The notes beneath the pieces are model-generated. The model saw nothing but the letters and a program-made list of their open reading frames with translations. It did not search any database and was not told the DNA's origin. DNA of 48,630 nt from an uncultured Clostridia bacterium (GTDB lineage Bacteria > Bacillota > Clostridia > Christensenellales > Borkfalkiaceae): assembly GCA_947625245.1 (NCBI GenBank), contig CANQNO010000012.1:1-48630 (forward strand), written 5' to 3'. Position numbers and translations under genes: made by a program. Positions 30,937 to 39,604 of the stretch are shown here, one piece after another. Position 1 is the stretch's first letter, and each line of letters begins with the position of its first letter.

Positions 30937-31965
30937 ATGAAAAATAAAATTTGCGTTATTTTTACGGGCGGTACTATAGGTTCTTATGCGAGCGGGAATA
31001 CCGTTGATCTTACCGTCGAAAACAAAGCCGCCCTAATAGAAGAATATAAAAAGCTGTACGGCGACGAAATAAAGTTCGACGTATTGCGCCCTCTCGATAT
31101 TTTAAGCGAAAATATACAGTTTACCGACCTTGATGCAATGGCGTCCTGCCTGCGCGCGGTGAATAAATCCAAATACGACGGTATAATTTTAACGCACGGA
31201 ACCGACACTCTGAGCTTTACGGCAACGCTATTCAGCCAAATTTTTTGCGACATGCCAATACCAGTTGTGTTTGTGTCCGCGCTCTATCCCCTGAACGACA
31301 GCCGCAGCAAAGGCGTTGAAAACTTTGCGGGCGCGGTGGCTTTCATAGAAAAAGAGGGTCTTGGCGGCATATACGTTTCGTTCACCAACGACAACGAAAA
31401 TTTATGTATACATCTCGCCAGTCGCATAACGGTAGCCGAACAGATAAGCGGCAACTTTTCAAGCGTAATGGGCGCTCCATTGTGCGAACTTGTGAACGGC
31501 AAATTCGTTTACCGCGAAAGCCCGTATTTACCCGCAAAAGAGGAACTGAAACAGCCCAGACAGCCTTACGGCAGATATTCGCTCTGCAAAGATATCGTAA
31601 CCATAAGGGCGCGTTCTTTCCTCGATTTCAGCTATTATAATTTCGACCGCAAGAGACCGCGCGCCGTAATTATCGAACTCTATCACAGCGGCACCATATG
31701 CACCGCGGGCGAAGAGACAAATGTACTTAAATTCATAGACTATTGCCGCAACCTCGGCGTAAGCGTTATACTTTCGCCCGTGGACAGCGCGGCAAGGGTA
31801 TACGCCAGCGCGTTTGAACTCAAAGGCAAGTGCATACTTGCATACGATACGAGTTTTGAAATGACGGTTATTAAAGTAATGCTTGCCCTCGGCGAAAACA
31901 AGGACATAGAGACCGAACTCAAAAAGAACAATTTCTTTGAAAAAATTCACGGTGACGTCAAGTGA
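30937..31965 (+). CDS. ansA: asparaginase (L-asparaginase I type)
   Basis: The 342-residue enzyme hydrolyses asparagine to aspartate and ammonia. The two threonine motifs are present: TGGTIGS (T13 is the likely nucleophile) and HGTDT (87-91), the second with a downstream catalytic Lys region (SALYPLNDSRS). No signal peptide is visible, so it is cytoplasmic, type I-like, consistent with a low-affinity role. It lies directly behind asnS, a pairing that links charging and breakdown of the same amino acid. It overlaps the next gene by 4 nt. Confidence 0.9.
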   Translation: MKNKICVIFTGGTIGSYASGNTVDLTVENKAALIEEYKKLYGDEIKFDVLRPLDILSENIQFTDLDAMASCLRAVNKSKYDGIILTHGTDTLSFTATLFSQIFCDMPIPVVFVSALYPLNDSRSKGVENFAGAVAFIEKEGLGGIYVSFTNDNENLCIHLASRITVAEQISGNFSSVMGAPLCELVNGKFVYRESPYLPAKEELKQPRQPYGRYSLCKDIVTIRARSFLDFSYYNFDRKRPRAVIIELYHSGTICTAGEETNVLKFIDYCRNLGVSVILSPVDSAARVYASAFELKGKCILAYDTSFEMTVIKVMLALGENKDIETELKKNNFFEKIHGDVK

Positions 31966-32177
31966 AAAAGCTTGTCCGCATAGACGGGATGTGCTGCGAA
32001 CGCTGTGCAAAGAGGGTTGAGGACAGGCTTCTCACTGCTAAAAACGTTGTTTCGGCAGACGTAAAATTCAAAAAAAATCTTGCCGTAATTAGGAGCCGCG
32101 AAGAAGTGGACGACGCGGAAATTAAAGCGCTTGTCGCGGACGCCGGTTTCTCTGTTTCGGCGATAGAGTGCAAGTGA
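31962..32177 (+). CDS. heavy-metal-associated (HMA) domain protein
   Basis: The 71-residue protein is a stand-alone ferredoxin-like HMA domain with the metal motif GMCCERC (GMxCxxC; ligands C12 and C15, C11 is an extra cysteine). Such proteins pass Cu(I), or less often other soft metals, to P-type ATPases. The GTG start overlaps the asparaginase stop by 4 nt, and an ArsR-type regulator follows, but no copper ATPase is in the window. A copper chaperone role is inferred from the fold only. Confidence 0.8.
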   Translation: MKKLVRIDGMCCERCAKRVEDRLLTAKNVVSADVKFKKNLAVIRSREEVDDAEIKALVADAGFSVSAIECK

Positions 32178-32219
32178 CAAACAAACATAATTTATGACAT
32201 TATACGCCGTTGTCTCGCA

Positions 32220-32249
32220 TTGACATATAAGCATACGGGGCATTATAAT
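32220..32249 (+). promoter_or_regulatory. sigma-A promoter of the ArsR-type regulator
   Basis: TTGACA (32220-32225), 18 nt, TATAAT (32244-32249), and GCGGAGGTGG before the ATG. No clear ArsR-type 12-2-12 palindrome was made out. Confidence 0.65.
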
Positions 32250-32268
32250 TTAAAGCGGAGGTGGACTT

Positions 32269-32607
32269 ATGCAGGACACGATGCTTTTAGATAGGCGTAC
32301 AAAAGATTTGGTGCGCGAGTACGTTCCCGACGGCGACGTTCTCGACAGCGTAGTTTGCTTTTTTTCTATTTTTGCCGACCATACGCGGGTGCGGATGCTA
32401 TCTGCGCTTGCCATTTCCGAAATGTGCGTTACCGATCTGTCGCGGGTTTTGGACATAAACCAGACCACGGTTTCGCACCAGCTCCGGCTCTTGAAAAATT
32501 TGGGCATAGTTAAAAGCGAACGGCAGGGGAAAATAATTTTTTACTCGCTTGTAAACGATTTGGTTAACGACGTAATGCTAAAAGGCGTTGAATTTTTGGG
32601 ATATTGA
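32269..32607 (+). CDS. ArsR/SmtB family transcriptional regulator
   Basis: The 112-residue winged-helix repressor has the family core ADHTRVRMLSALAISEMCVTDLSRVL, recognition helix INQTTVSHQLRLLKNLGIV and wing KSERQGKIIFYSL. The alpha-3 metal site usually reads ELCVCDL; here it is EMCVTDL, so only C53 remains of the CxC pair. C30, an N-terminal cysteine and the C-terminal acidic residues could complete another site, or it may be a non-metal sensor. The neighbouring HMA gene suggests metal control. A terminator follows. Confidence 0.88.
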   Translation: MQDTMLLDRRTKDLVREYVPDGDVLDSVVCFFSIFADHTRVRMLSALAISEMCVTDLSRVLDINQTTVSHQLRLLKNLGIVKSERQGKIIFYSLVNDLVNDVMLKGVEFLGY

Positions 32608-32608
32608 T

Positions 32609-32634
32609 AAAGGGCTTTTAAAAGCCCTTTTTTT
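32609..32634 (+). terminator. terminator of the ArsR-type gene
   Basis: Stem aaagggctt/aagcccttt with loop tttaa-type centre, then seven or more Ts. Confidence 0.85.
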
Positions 32635-32694
32635 ATTGCTGTAAAGCAAATTTCGGGAATTTTTATTCTTGAGATAAAACCTTACGCGATTTTC

Positions 32695-32723
32695 TTGAAT
32701 TTTTATAATAAAATTGCTATAAT
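32695..32723 (+). promoter_or_regulatory. sigma-A promoter of the repeat-containing lipoprotein
   Basis: TTGAAT (32695-32700), 17 nt, TATAAT (32718-32723). ATG 32732 is 8 nt downstream, so transcription would begin at or near it. A GTG/TTG pair at 32750/32753 with AGAGG before it is the alternative start. Confidence 0.65.
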
Positions 32724-32731
32724 TTGTAAAA

Positions 32732-34768
32732 ATGGCAAGAGGCGTACCCGTGTTGTACAAAAGATTTATTTTGCTTATTGCGGTGATGGGCTTTTTGGTT
32801 TTAAATGTCGGCTGCAGGAATTCCGACGTCATAGTAAACTCCGATAATGAAAGAGTGAAATATACAGTAACTTTTAATGTATGCGGCGGCGTTCTTTCGG
32901 ACGGTAATGAAATAGTATTTTACGGCGGTGACAACGTAGAATTGCCCGTACCTTACAGAGAGGGCTATACTTTCGCGGGCTGGTTCCGCGACCCCGAGTG
33001 TACGGGTGCGCGTTTTTACTATATAGACTCCGATTACTCTAATTCAAATTACGAATTTTGGGCTAAATGGGAGAAAAATGACGATGCGCAACACGAAAGC
33101 GGCGCCGTTTACCATATTACATACATATTGAACAGCGGTACTTTTACCGACGGAACAAATGAAAACGACAGTTATGAATTTGGAAAAGAAAAGATTTTAC
33201 CTGTTCCAAAAAGGTACGGGTACAGATTTGCGGGCTGGTACGAAGACGAGAACTTTTCGGGCGACCCCGTATATCGTTTATCCGAAACAAGTATGGGCGA
33301 TAAAACTTTTTATGCGCTTTGGGAAAAGTTGCCCGACACCGGCGAACCCGACAATCCCGGTCAGGACAACCCCGTAATTCCGGGCGAACCCGATTCGGAC
33401 AATCCCGAAAAGCCCGAAGAGCCGAAAAGTTATTCAATAGTGTTCAATCTTAACGGCGGGAAATTTACCGACGGCGTTTACGTGCCCGACAAGTACATCA
33501 CGGGGGAAAGGATAGTTTTGCCTGTGCCCGTGCGTGAAGACCATATCTTTGCGGGCTGGTACGAAGACGAGAACTTTTCGGGCGAAGAAATCAAGGAAAT
33601 TCCCGTAAATGCCGAAGGAAACAAGTATTTTTATGCCAAATGGACAAAATCTGAAGAGGAGCATTTGATAACAATCAAAGCTTTTGGCGGCGGCAAAGAG
33701 AGGGCGTACGTCGAGATCGAGCCGATAGATAATATAGGTGCGGATGGATATAGCGTCTTTTACAGGGCAGACGGTGAGACGGATTGGCAACGGTTGGACG
33801 GTGAACTCGTAAGATTTAGCGGTTCGGTCATACGCGCGGACGTTACGGGCGTTTGCGCGGGAAATTACAGTATCAAAATAGAGGCCGCGGGCGATTCCGT
33901 AACCCTTACCGATATTATCGTCAAAGCCTATGAAAGGACGTGCGACGCGTTTAAAAATCTGAAATCTTTGGGCGGATATTACATTGACGGCAAAAAAAGA
34001 GATGAAGCAACGGTCATTTATGTTTCCGAGAGCAGCAAAAACACTGTACAAGCGAAAATAGGCGGAAAGACCTATACTGGGATTGCCCGCATATTGGCAG
34101 CCGCAAGCGAAAGCCGCGTTCCGCTCATAGTCAGGGTCATAGGGCGGGTTTCGGCGGCAAGCTGGAAATATCTCGATTATGATTCCTCAAACACATATAA
34201 CGGTAAGCCGCTGTTAGGATCTTTGGACCAAAGCGCATTGATTGAACAGGGGTACAATTCTCTCGACACCGAAGAAGCTACCGTTTTGGAAGGATTGAAA
34301 AGCTCGATAGAGTTAAAAGACGAAACATTCGATTCATATTGGAACATGTGTGAAATTTCCAAAGCGGGCAATATAACCATAGAGGGCGTGGGCGATGACG
34401 CGGAAATCAATTCCTGGGGCTTCGCCTTTAAAAATTGCGGTTACATAGAAGTCAGAAATCTGAAATTTTGCGACTATCCCGAAAACGCATGTCTTATTAG
34501 CGGCAATTTTCCGGATTCTGATAATTCGCATATCTGGATACACGACAATTATTTCGGCGAAGGCAAAAACAATTGGAACGTTTCGCCGTATGCCGAAAAA
34601 GTTTTCGGCGACGGAGCCCTCATAATTAACAATGTTTCGGGCGTATCGTCAGACAATAATTTTATTTCCGCCTCTCAAACAGCTAACAAGTTCAACAGGT
34701 ATTTCCTTTACGGAAACATTGCAAAAGTTTTGCGTTGGTGGTATAATGAATTTAAATTATGGACGTAA
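32732..34768 (+). CDS. InlB-repeat lipoprotein with truncated pectate-lyase-like domain
   Basis: The 678-residue surface protein has an N-terminal hydrophobic segment ending in C28 (LNVGC, lipobox-like). It has three Listeria-Bacteroides (InlB B-type) repeats at about 43-114, 127-198 and 233-305, each with FAGWxxD/E and a closing AxW, and a Pro/Asp-rich linker at 199-232. A beta-sandwich-like middle comes next, and then from ~455 a pectate-lyase family 1-like part (ITIEGVGDDAEINSWGFAF, IWIHDNYF, GDGALI). The helix should run on for roughly another 100-200 residues; instead the frame ends over the uvrC promoter and start, so the lyase is cut short. Start choice: ATG 32732, or GTG/TTG at 32750/32753 giving a more usual signal peptide. 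Adhesion or glycan binding is inferred; lyase activity is doubtful. Confidence 0.75.
   Translation: MARGVPVLYKRFILLIAVMGFLVLNVGCRNSDVIVNSDNERVKYTVTFNVCGGVLSDGNEIVFYGGDNVELPVPYREGYTFAGWFRDPECTGARFYYIDSDYSNSNYEFWAKWEKNDDAQHESGAVYHITYILNSGTFTDGTNENDSYEFGKEKILPVPKRYGYRFAGWYEDENFSGDPVYRLSETSMGDKTFYALWEKLPDTGEPDNPGQDNPVIPGEPDSDNPEKPEEPKSYSIVFNLNGGKFTDGVYVPDKYITGERIVLPVPVREDHIFAGWYEDENFSGEEIKEIPVNAEGNKYFYAKWTKSEEEHLITIKAFGGGKERAYVEIEPIDNIGADGYSVFYRADGETDWQRLDGELVRFSGSVIRADVTGVCAGNYSIKIEAAGDSVTLTDIIVKAYERTCDAFKNLKSLGGYYIDGKKRDEATVIYVSESSKNTVQAKIGGKTYTGIARILAAASESRVPLIVRVIGRVSAASWKYLDYDSSNTYNGKPLLGSLDQSALIEQGYNSLDTEEATVLEGLKSSIELKDETFDSYWNMCEISKAGNITIEGVGDDAEINSWGFAFKNCGYIEVRNLKFCDYPENACLISGNFPDSDNSHIWIHDNYFGEGKNNWNVSPYAEKVFGDGALIINNVSGVSSDNNFISASQTANKFNRYFLYGNIAKVLRWWYNEFKLWT
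34719..34747 (+). promoter_or_regulatory. sigma-A promoter of uvrC inside the lipoprotein gene end
   Basis: TTGCAA (34719-34724), 17 nt, TATAAT (34742-34747). It lies entirely within the last codons of the preceding reading frame. The uvrC ATG is 12 nt after the -10 box. Confidence 0.65.
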
Positions 34769-36570
34769 TTAAGGAAAAACTGAAACTTTTGCCGGATAAC
34801 CCCGGCGTTTATATTATGCTCGACCGCTATTCCAACGTAATTTACGTAGGCAAGGCGAGGGTATTGAAAAACAGGGTAAGACAGTATTTCCACAATTCGC
34901 CCAAACCCGAAAAAGTTATGAAAATGGTTGAAAACATAGCGGATTTCAACTATATCATAACTTCGTCGGAAATAGACGCTCTGGCGCTTGAAAATAATCT
35001 TATAAAAAAATACAAGCCGAAGTACAACATACTTTTAAAGGACGACAAGACCTATCCGTATATCAAAGCCGACTTAAGGGAAGATTTCCCCAATTTTTAT
35101 ATAACGAGAAAGATAAAAAAGGACGGTTGCAAATATTTCGGTCCGTTTATGGGCGGAATCAACTGCAACGATATACTCGAAATACTCCAGCTCACGTTCT
35201 GCGTACGATTATGCCATACGTCTATAACCTCAAAGCCGAAGCGTGAGTGTCTCAATTACCATATAGGACGTTGCACGTCGCCCTGTTCGTTAAAGGTTAC
35301 CCGCGAAGAATATGCGGTGCAGGTCAAAAAGGCGCTTGATTTTCTTGACGGAAATCTTAGAGAAGCCGAAGAGCTTTTAAACAAAAAAATGCGCGCCGCT
35401 GCCGACGGCGAAAATTTTGAGCTGGCATTGGACTATAAAAACAAACTTTCAATGCTCTCAAAACTCGAAGCGAAGAGAATAACTTCTTTAAACAAAGCGA
35501 TAGACGCCGACATTATCGCCTATGCGACAAACGATTTGTATTCGGCGGTAAACATACTTATAACGCGGAAAGGGATAATGCAGGGCGGCAGCAGCTTTGC
35601 GCTTGACGAGGCGCATATTTCCGACGGGGAAGCTTTAACGGCATTTATTGTGCAGTATTATGCGCACCACGAACCGCCGGCGGAGATAATTGCCGAAGAT
35701 TTTTGCGAAAGGGAACTCATACGGGAATATTTCAAGGAAAAATTTGACAAAACGGTTGAAATCACGCTCGCAAAGCAGGGCGACAAATTAAAACTTTTGC
35801 AGATGGCTAAAAAAAATGCGGCGGAATATCTTGAAAAATCCGTCGATAAAATCCGCCATAAGGACGATATGACCGTTAACGCCTGCAAGAGACTTCAGCA
35901 ACTTTTAAACCTCAAGTCATACCCGCGGCGAATGGAATGTTACGATATATCTAACGTGAGCGGCGTGGACAAAGTGGGCTCGATGGTCGTGTTTATCGAC
36001 GGCGAGGCTGACAGAAACAGTTACAGAAGGTTTAAAATTAAGACGGTTGAGGGCGCAAACGACTTTGCTTCCTTGCAGGAAGTGCTGTCAAGGCGGCTCG
36101 ACAAGCTTGGGACGGACGAAGAGGAAAAATTCCCAAAACCCGACCTTATAATCATAGACGGCGGCAAGGGGCAGCTTTCGGCAGTAGAAGAAATCTTCAA
36201 ACAAAAGGGAATATGCGGTATAGAGCTTGTATCCCTTGCAAAGCGCGAAGAAGAGGTGTTTACACTCGGTTCAGAAGAGAGCGTCAAAATTTCGCACAGG
36301 GATTATTCGTTGAAAATGTTACAGCGGATACGCGACGAAGCGCATAGATTTGCCATAACATATTTCAGAAATCTTCACTCTAAGCGAAATTTAAGCTCTA
36401 TTTTATCCGAAATCGACGGCATAGGCAAAGTAAAGCGCTTGGCGCTTTTAAATAAATTCGGCACTTTGGATAAAATAATGGGCGCAAGCGAAGCCGAACT
36501 TACTTCATGTGAGGGGATAAGCCCGACGCTTGCAAAAAAAATCAAGGAATATCTGGAAAATAACTTATGA
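34759..36570 (+). CDS. uvrC: excinuclease ABC subunit C
   Basis: UvrC makes both incisions in nucleotide excision repair with UvrB. The 603-residue protein starts with the GIY-YIG 3'-incision domain (PGVYIMLD, IYVGKA at about 15-33), has a cysteine cluster (CLNYHIGRCTSPC), a UVR UvrB-binding motif (~200-240), the RNase H-like 5'-incision domain (ECYDISNVSG and IIDGGKGQL with catalytic Asp residues) and a C-terminal tandem HhH (IDGIGKVKRLALL). No Shine-Dalgarno sequence precedes the ATG. uvrA/uvrB are not in the window. It overlaps the next gene by 4 nt. Confidence 0.96.
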   Translation: MDVIKEKLKLLPDNPGVYIMLDRYSNVIYVGKARVLKNRVRQYFHNSPKPEKVMKMVENIADFNYIITSSEIDALALENNLIKKYKPKYNILLKDDKTYPYIKADLREDFPNFYITRKIKKDGCKYFGPFMGGINCNDILEILQLTFCVRLCHTSITSKPKRECLNYHIGRCTSPCSLKVTREEYAVQVKKALDFLDGNLREAEELLNKKMRAAADGENFELALDYKNKLSMLSKLEAKRITSLNKAIDADIIAYATNDLYSAVNILITRKGIMQGGSSFALDEAHISDGEALTAFIVQYYAHHEPPAEIIAEDFCERELIREYFKEKFDKTVEITLAKQGDKLKLLQMAKKNAAEYLEKSVDKIRHKDDMTVNACKRLQQLLNLKSYPRRMECYDISNVSGVDKVGSMVVFIDGEADRNSYRRFKIKTVEGANDFASLQEVLSRRLDKLGTDEEEKFPKPDLIIIDGGKGQLSAVEEIFKQKGICGIELVSLAKREEEVFTLGSEESVKISHRDYSLKMLQRIRDEAHRFAITYFRNLHSKRNLSSILSEIDGIGKVKRLALLNKFGTLDKIMGASEAELTSCEGISPTLAKKIKEYLENNL

Positions 36571-37388
36571 AAATAAACTGCGGACTTATAGTTTCCGACT
36601 TTGACGGCACACTCATAGACGATAACCAAAGGATTTTGCCGCAGGTTAAAAAGGCGATAGACGACTATGTGGCTGCGGGCGGTATTTTTGCCGTATGTAC
36701 GGGCAGGATGCCGCGCTCTATTTTGCCGCGAGTGCGTGAAATGGGGCTCAAAGGGCTTGTGATCGCCTATCAGGGAACGGTTATTGCGGATATCGAAACG
36801 GGCAAACTTTTGCGAAATGGCGGCATGGAGTGCAAAGGCACCGCCGAAATTTGCCGCTATTTCGAGCGGCGCGGGTATGGAGTAAACGTATATGCGGACG
36901 ATAATATCTATACCGATTTTCCCGAGGACGACGAAGCCATGCAAATTTACGAAAAAATCGTAAAGGTAAAGGCTATACGAGTTAAAGAAAAACTTTCCGA
37001 CTTTGTGGTAAATAACAAAATGTTTTGCCAAAAAGTCATAAGCATAGTCCCCGAAAATATGAGAGACGAAGTTTATAACGAACTTAACGAAAAGTATGGG
37101 AAGGAGTTTGACGTCACGTGCAGCGCCAAAGTATTGGTGGAAGCGTCGCCTTTCGGCGACAACAAAGGCGAAGCGCTTAAATTTTTGTCCGCCTATTACA
37201 ATATTCCAATAGAAAAAACAGTTGCCGTCGGCGACAATTTAAACGACATTTCTATGATAAAAGTGGCGGGGATAGGGTGCGCCGTGGGCAATGCCGACAT
37301 ACTTGTAAAACAGGCGGCGGACTTTGTATCCGTATCTAATAACGACGGCGCTTTGGCTCAAATTATTAAAAAATTTGGATTTGCATAG
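36567..37388 (+). CDS. Cof-type HAD-IIB family phosphatase
   Basis: The 273-residue protein has HAD motif I DFDGTLIDD (D11, D13), motif II CTGRMPRS, a cap domain of the Cof/YwpJ type in the middle, motif III Lys (DNKGEALKFL) and motif IV GDNLNDISMIKVAG. Members dephosphorylate sugar phosphates, FMN or cofactor intermediates; the substrate cannot be read from sequence. The ATG overlaps the uvrC stop (ATGA) and the U32 gene follows within 5 nt, so all three are probably one transcript. Confidence 0.9.
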   Translation: MKINCGLIVSDFDGTLIDDNQRILPQVKKAIDDYVAAGGIFAVCTGRMPRSILPRVREMGLKGLVIAYQGTVIADIETGKLLRNGGMECKGTAEICRYFERRGYGVNVYADDNIYTDFPEDDEAMQIYEKIVKVKAIRVKEKLSDFVVNNKMFCQKVISIVPENMRDEVYNELNEKYGKEFDVTCSAKVLVEASPFGDNKGEALKFLSAYYNIPIEKTVAVGDNLNDISMIKVAGIGCAVGNADILVKQAADFVSVSNNDGALAQIIKKFGFA

Positions 37389-37392
37389 TACT

Positions 37393-39564
37393 ATGTGTGA
37401 AATATTGGCTCCCGCGGGGAATATGGAAAGCGCGTTGGCGGCAATAAACGGCGGAGCCGACGCTATTTATCTCGGGCTTACCGAATTTTCCGCAAGAAGC
37501 GCGGCGGAAAATTTTGACGAAGAGAATTTTAAAAAAATTTTATCGTATGCGCATGCTCTCGGCGTGAAAGTTTATGTGGCAATGAACACGCTTATCAAAG
37601 ACGCAGAGCTGGAAGAGTTTTTAAAAAAGGTTGTAAAGGTATGGAATTGCGGTGCGGACGCCTTAATTCTGTCCGATATCTTTTTGGGCGGTTATATTAA
37701 GAGGAATTGTCCGCAAATCAGGCTTCATCTGTCCACGCAGGGCGGGGTATGCAACGTTTACGGCGCCGGACTCGCAAAAAAATACGGTTTTGACAGAGTA
37801 ATTCTTGCCCGTGAGACGGATTTTTCCGATATTTCAGAAATCGCAAAAGTTATAGAAACCGAAGTGTTTGTACAGGGCGCGTTATGCACCTGCTTTTCGG
37901 GTCAATGCTATATGTCGTCGTTCGCGGGCGGTAACAGCGGCAACCGCGGCAAATGCAAACAGCCCTGCAGAAAAATTTATTCCATCGACAGGACGGGATA
38001 CGAGGAGCCGCGGTACAGGCTTTCGCTTTCCGATTTGTGTTTGGGCGAAAATATTTTTAAGATGGTCGACGCCGGCGTCAAATCTTTTAAAATCGAAGGA
38101 AGGATGAGGCGCCCCGAATACGTCGCTGCAGCGGTAAAATATTATAAAAATATTTTGAGCCGCAATTTTTCCCCCGAAGATCTGAGTGATTTGAAAAGGA
38201 CGTTCAACCGCGGCAATTATACTTCGGGGCTTGCTTTCGGGCAGGATAAATCTTTGATTTCTTCAGCCGTGCAAGGTCATATAGGTGAATTTGCAGGGGT
38301 TATAAAGGTTATAAACGGCAAGTACGTGTGTATGTCGCGCATGAAATTCCGCAACGGCGACTGTTTTAAGATCCTGCGCGACGGCTTAGAGGTTGCGGGC
38401 GGGAAGTTCGGCGAAAACGTCAAGGACGGCTTTACAGTTGTTTCGGGTAAAAAATTGCGTTCTGGCGATAAAGTATTTATTACTACGGATTCGGAGCTTG
38501 CAACAAGGCTTTTAAGTCCGAGAAAGACCGTTCCCGTAAAAATTTCTGCAAATTTTACTTGCGGCGAAAAGGCGGAAATTTGTGTGAACGGGGTAAAATT
38601 TTACGGTAAAAACCCGCTTGCCGCCGCAAAAACCTGCTCTTTGAGTGCAGATGATATTAAAAATTGCTTTAAAAAGACGGATAAATATCCCTTTGATGTA
38701 ACATTTTTAACTTTAAAAACCGAAGGCGCTTTTGTTGCGGCTTCCGAACTCAACGCATTGCGCAGAAAAGTCTATTCGGATTATTTTAAAATTATTTCCT
38801 CGAACAAAAACATGCCCGTAGGATATGATTTTGTTTTGCCGCACAACGGGCATGGAAATAATTCGGGCACGGCTTTGATAAGCGAAAAATATGCCGACCC
38901 CGGGTGCGAAATTCTTATTTTCAAGCCGCACGACTATTCCGATATTCCCGCCGTACCCAAGAAAAGGTCTTGTGAAATCTTTTTGTATTTACCGCCCTAT
39001 ATGACCGGAGAGGAAATTTTGCAAGTGTCGCGGGTAATTGCGGAGTTTGACGGCATCTATTGCGACGGCACTTGGGCGTTGGAATTTTGCGAAAAAATAA
39101 ATAAACCGCTTTTCGCAGGTTGCGGAATGAATATTTCCAACCGTATAGACGTTGCGGAGTGCGGTGCGAAATATATTGCGCTGTCCAAAGAGCTTACCGA
39201 AAGCGAACAGGCGAACATTTCTTGCGGAAAGACCTTTGCGCTTTCTTCGGGCGCAATCAAAGTTATGGACTTGATCTATTGCCCGTTTGGGAAAAAATGC
39301 GACAGCTGTGATAGGAGAGATTATTATACGCTTACGGACGGAGAGCGCCGCAAATTTCCATTAAGACGGTATAAGACTGGCGCATGCAGGTTTGAAGTGT
39401 ACAATTGCGCATACCTTGCGGGGAAGAGCGTAACGGGAGTGTTGGTGGACGGCACAATGCAAAGCGACCCCGAAATTGCTTTTGAAATCCGCGGCGATGT
39501 GAAAAGACAGCGCGAATTTTATAAAAATTATACCCGCGGGCACTCCGATTCGCCCGTATTTTGA
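37393..39564 (+). CDS. U32 family protein, RlhA/YdcP-like
   Basis: The chosen start is ATG 37393 (MCEILAPAGNMESALAA); a frame start at 37324 lies inside the HAD gene. The 723-residue protein has the U32 TIM-barrel (GGADAIYLGL, VYVAMNTL, HLSTQGGV) and the cysteine motif around SGQCYMSS/GKCKQPCRKIY, followed by SFKIEGRMRRPEYVA. A DUF3656-like insert and a C-terminal Fe-S type cysteine group (CPFGKKCDSC) come after. E. coli RlhA of this group hydroxylates C2501 of 23S rRNA. 'Peptidase' is a historical name; an RNA-modifying role is more likely here. Confidence 0.88.
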   Translation: MCEILAPAGNMESALAAINGGADAIYLGLTEFSARSAAENFDEENFKKILSYAHALGVKVYVAMNTLIKDAELEEFLKKVVKVWNCGADALILSDIFLGGYIKRNCPQIRLHLSTQGGVCNVYGAGLAKKYGFDRVILARETDFSDISEIAKVIETEVFVQGALCTCFSGQCYMSSFAGGNSGNRGKCKQPCRKIYSIDRTGYEEPRYRLSLSDLCLGENIFKMVDAGVKSFKIEGRMRRPEYVAAAVKYYKNILSRNFSPEDLSDLKRTFNRGNYTSGLAFGQDKSLISSAVQGHIGEFAGVIKVINGKYVCMSRMKFRNGDCFKILRDGLEVAGGKFGENVKDGFTVVSGKKLRSGDKVFITTDSELATRLLSPRKTVPVKISANFTCGEKAEICVNGVKFYGKNPLAAAKTCSLSADDIKNCFKKTDKYPFDVTFLTLKTEGAFVAASELNALRRKVYSDYFKIISSNKNMPVGYDFVLPHNGHGNNSGTALISEKYADPGCEILIFKPHDYSDIPAVPKKRSCEIFLYLPPYMTGEEILQVSRVIAEFDGIYCDGTWALEFCEKINKPLFAGCGMNISNRIDVAECGAKYIALSKELTESEQANISCGKTFALSSGAIKVMDLIYCPFGKKCDSCDRRDYYTLTDGERRKFPLRRYKTGACRFEVYNCAYLAGKSVTGVLVDGTMQSDPEIAFEIRGDVKRQREFYKNYTRGHSDSPVF

Positions 39565-39604
39565 ATTTTAAAGTAATTTTCCACGGATATTTAAAGAGAG
39601 AACT

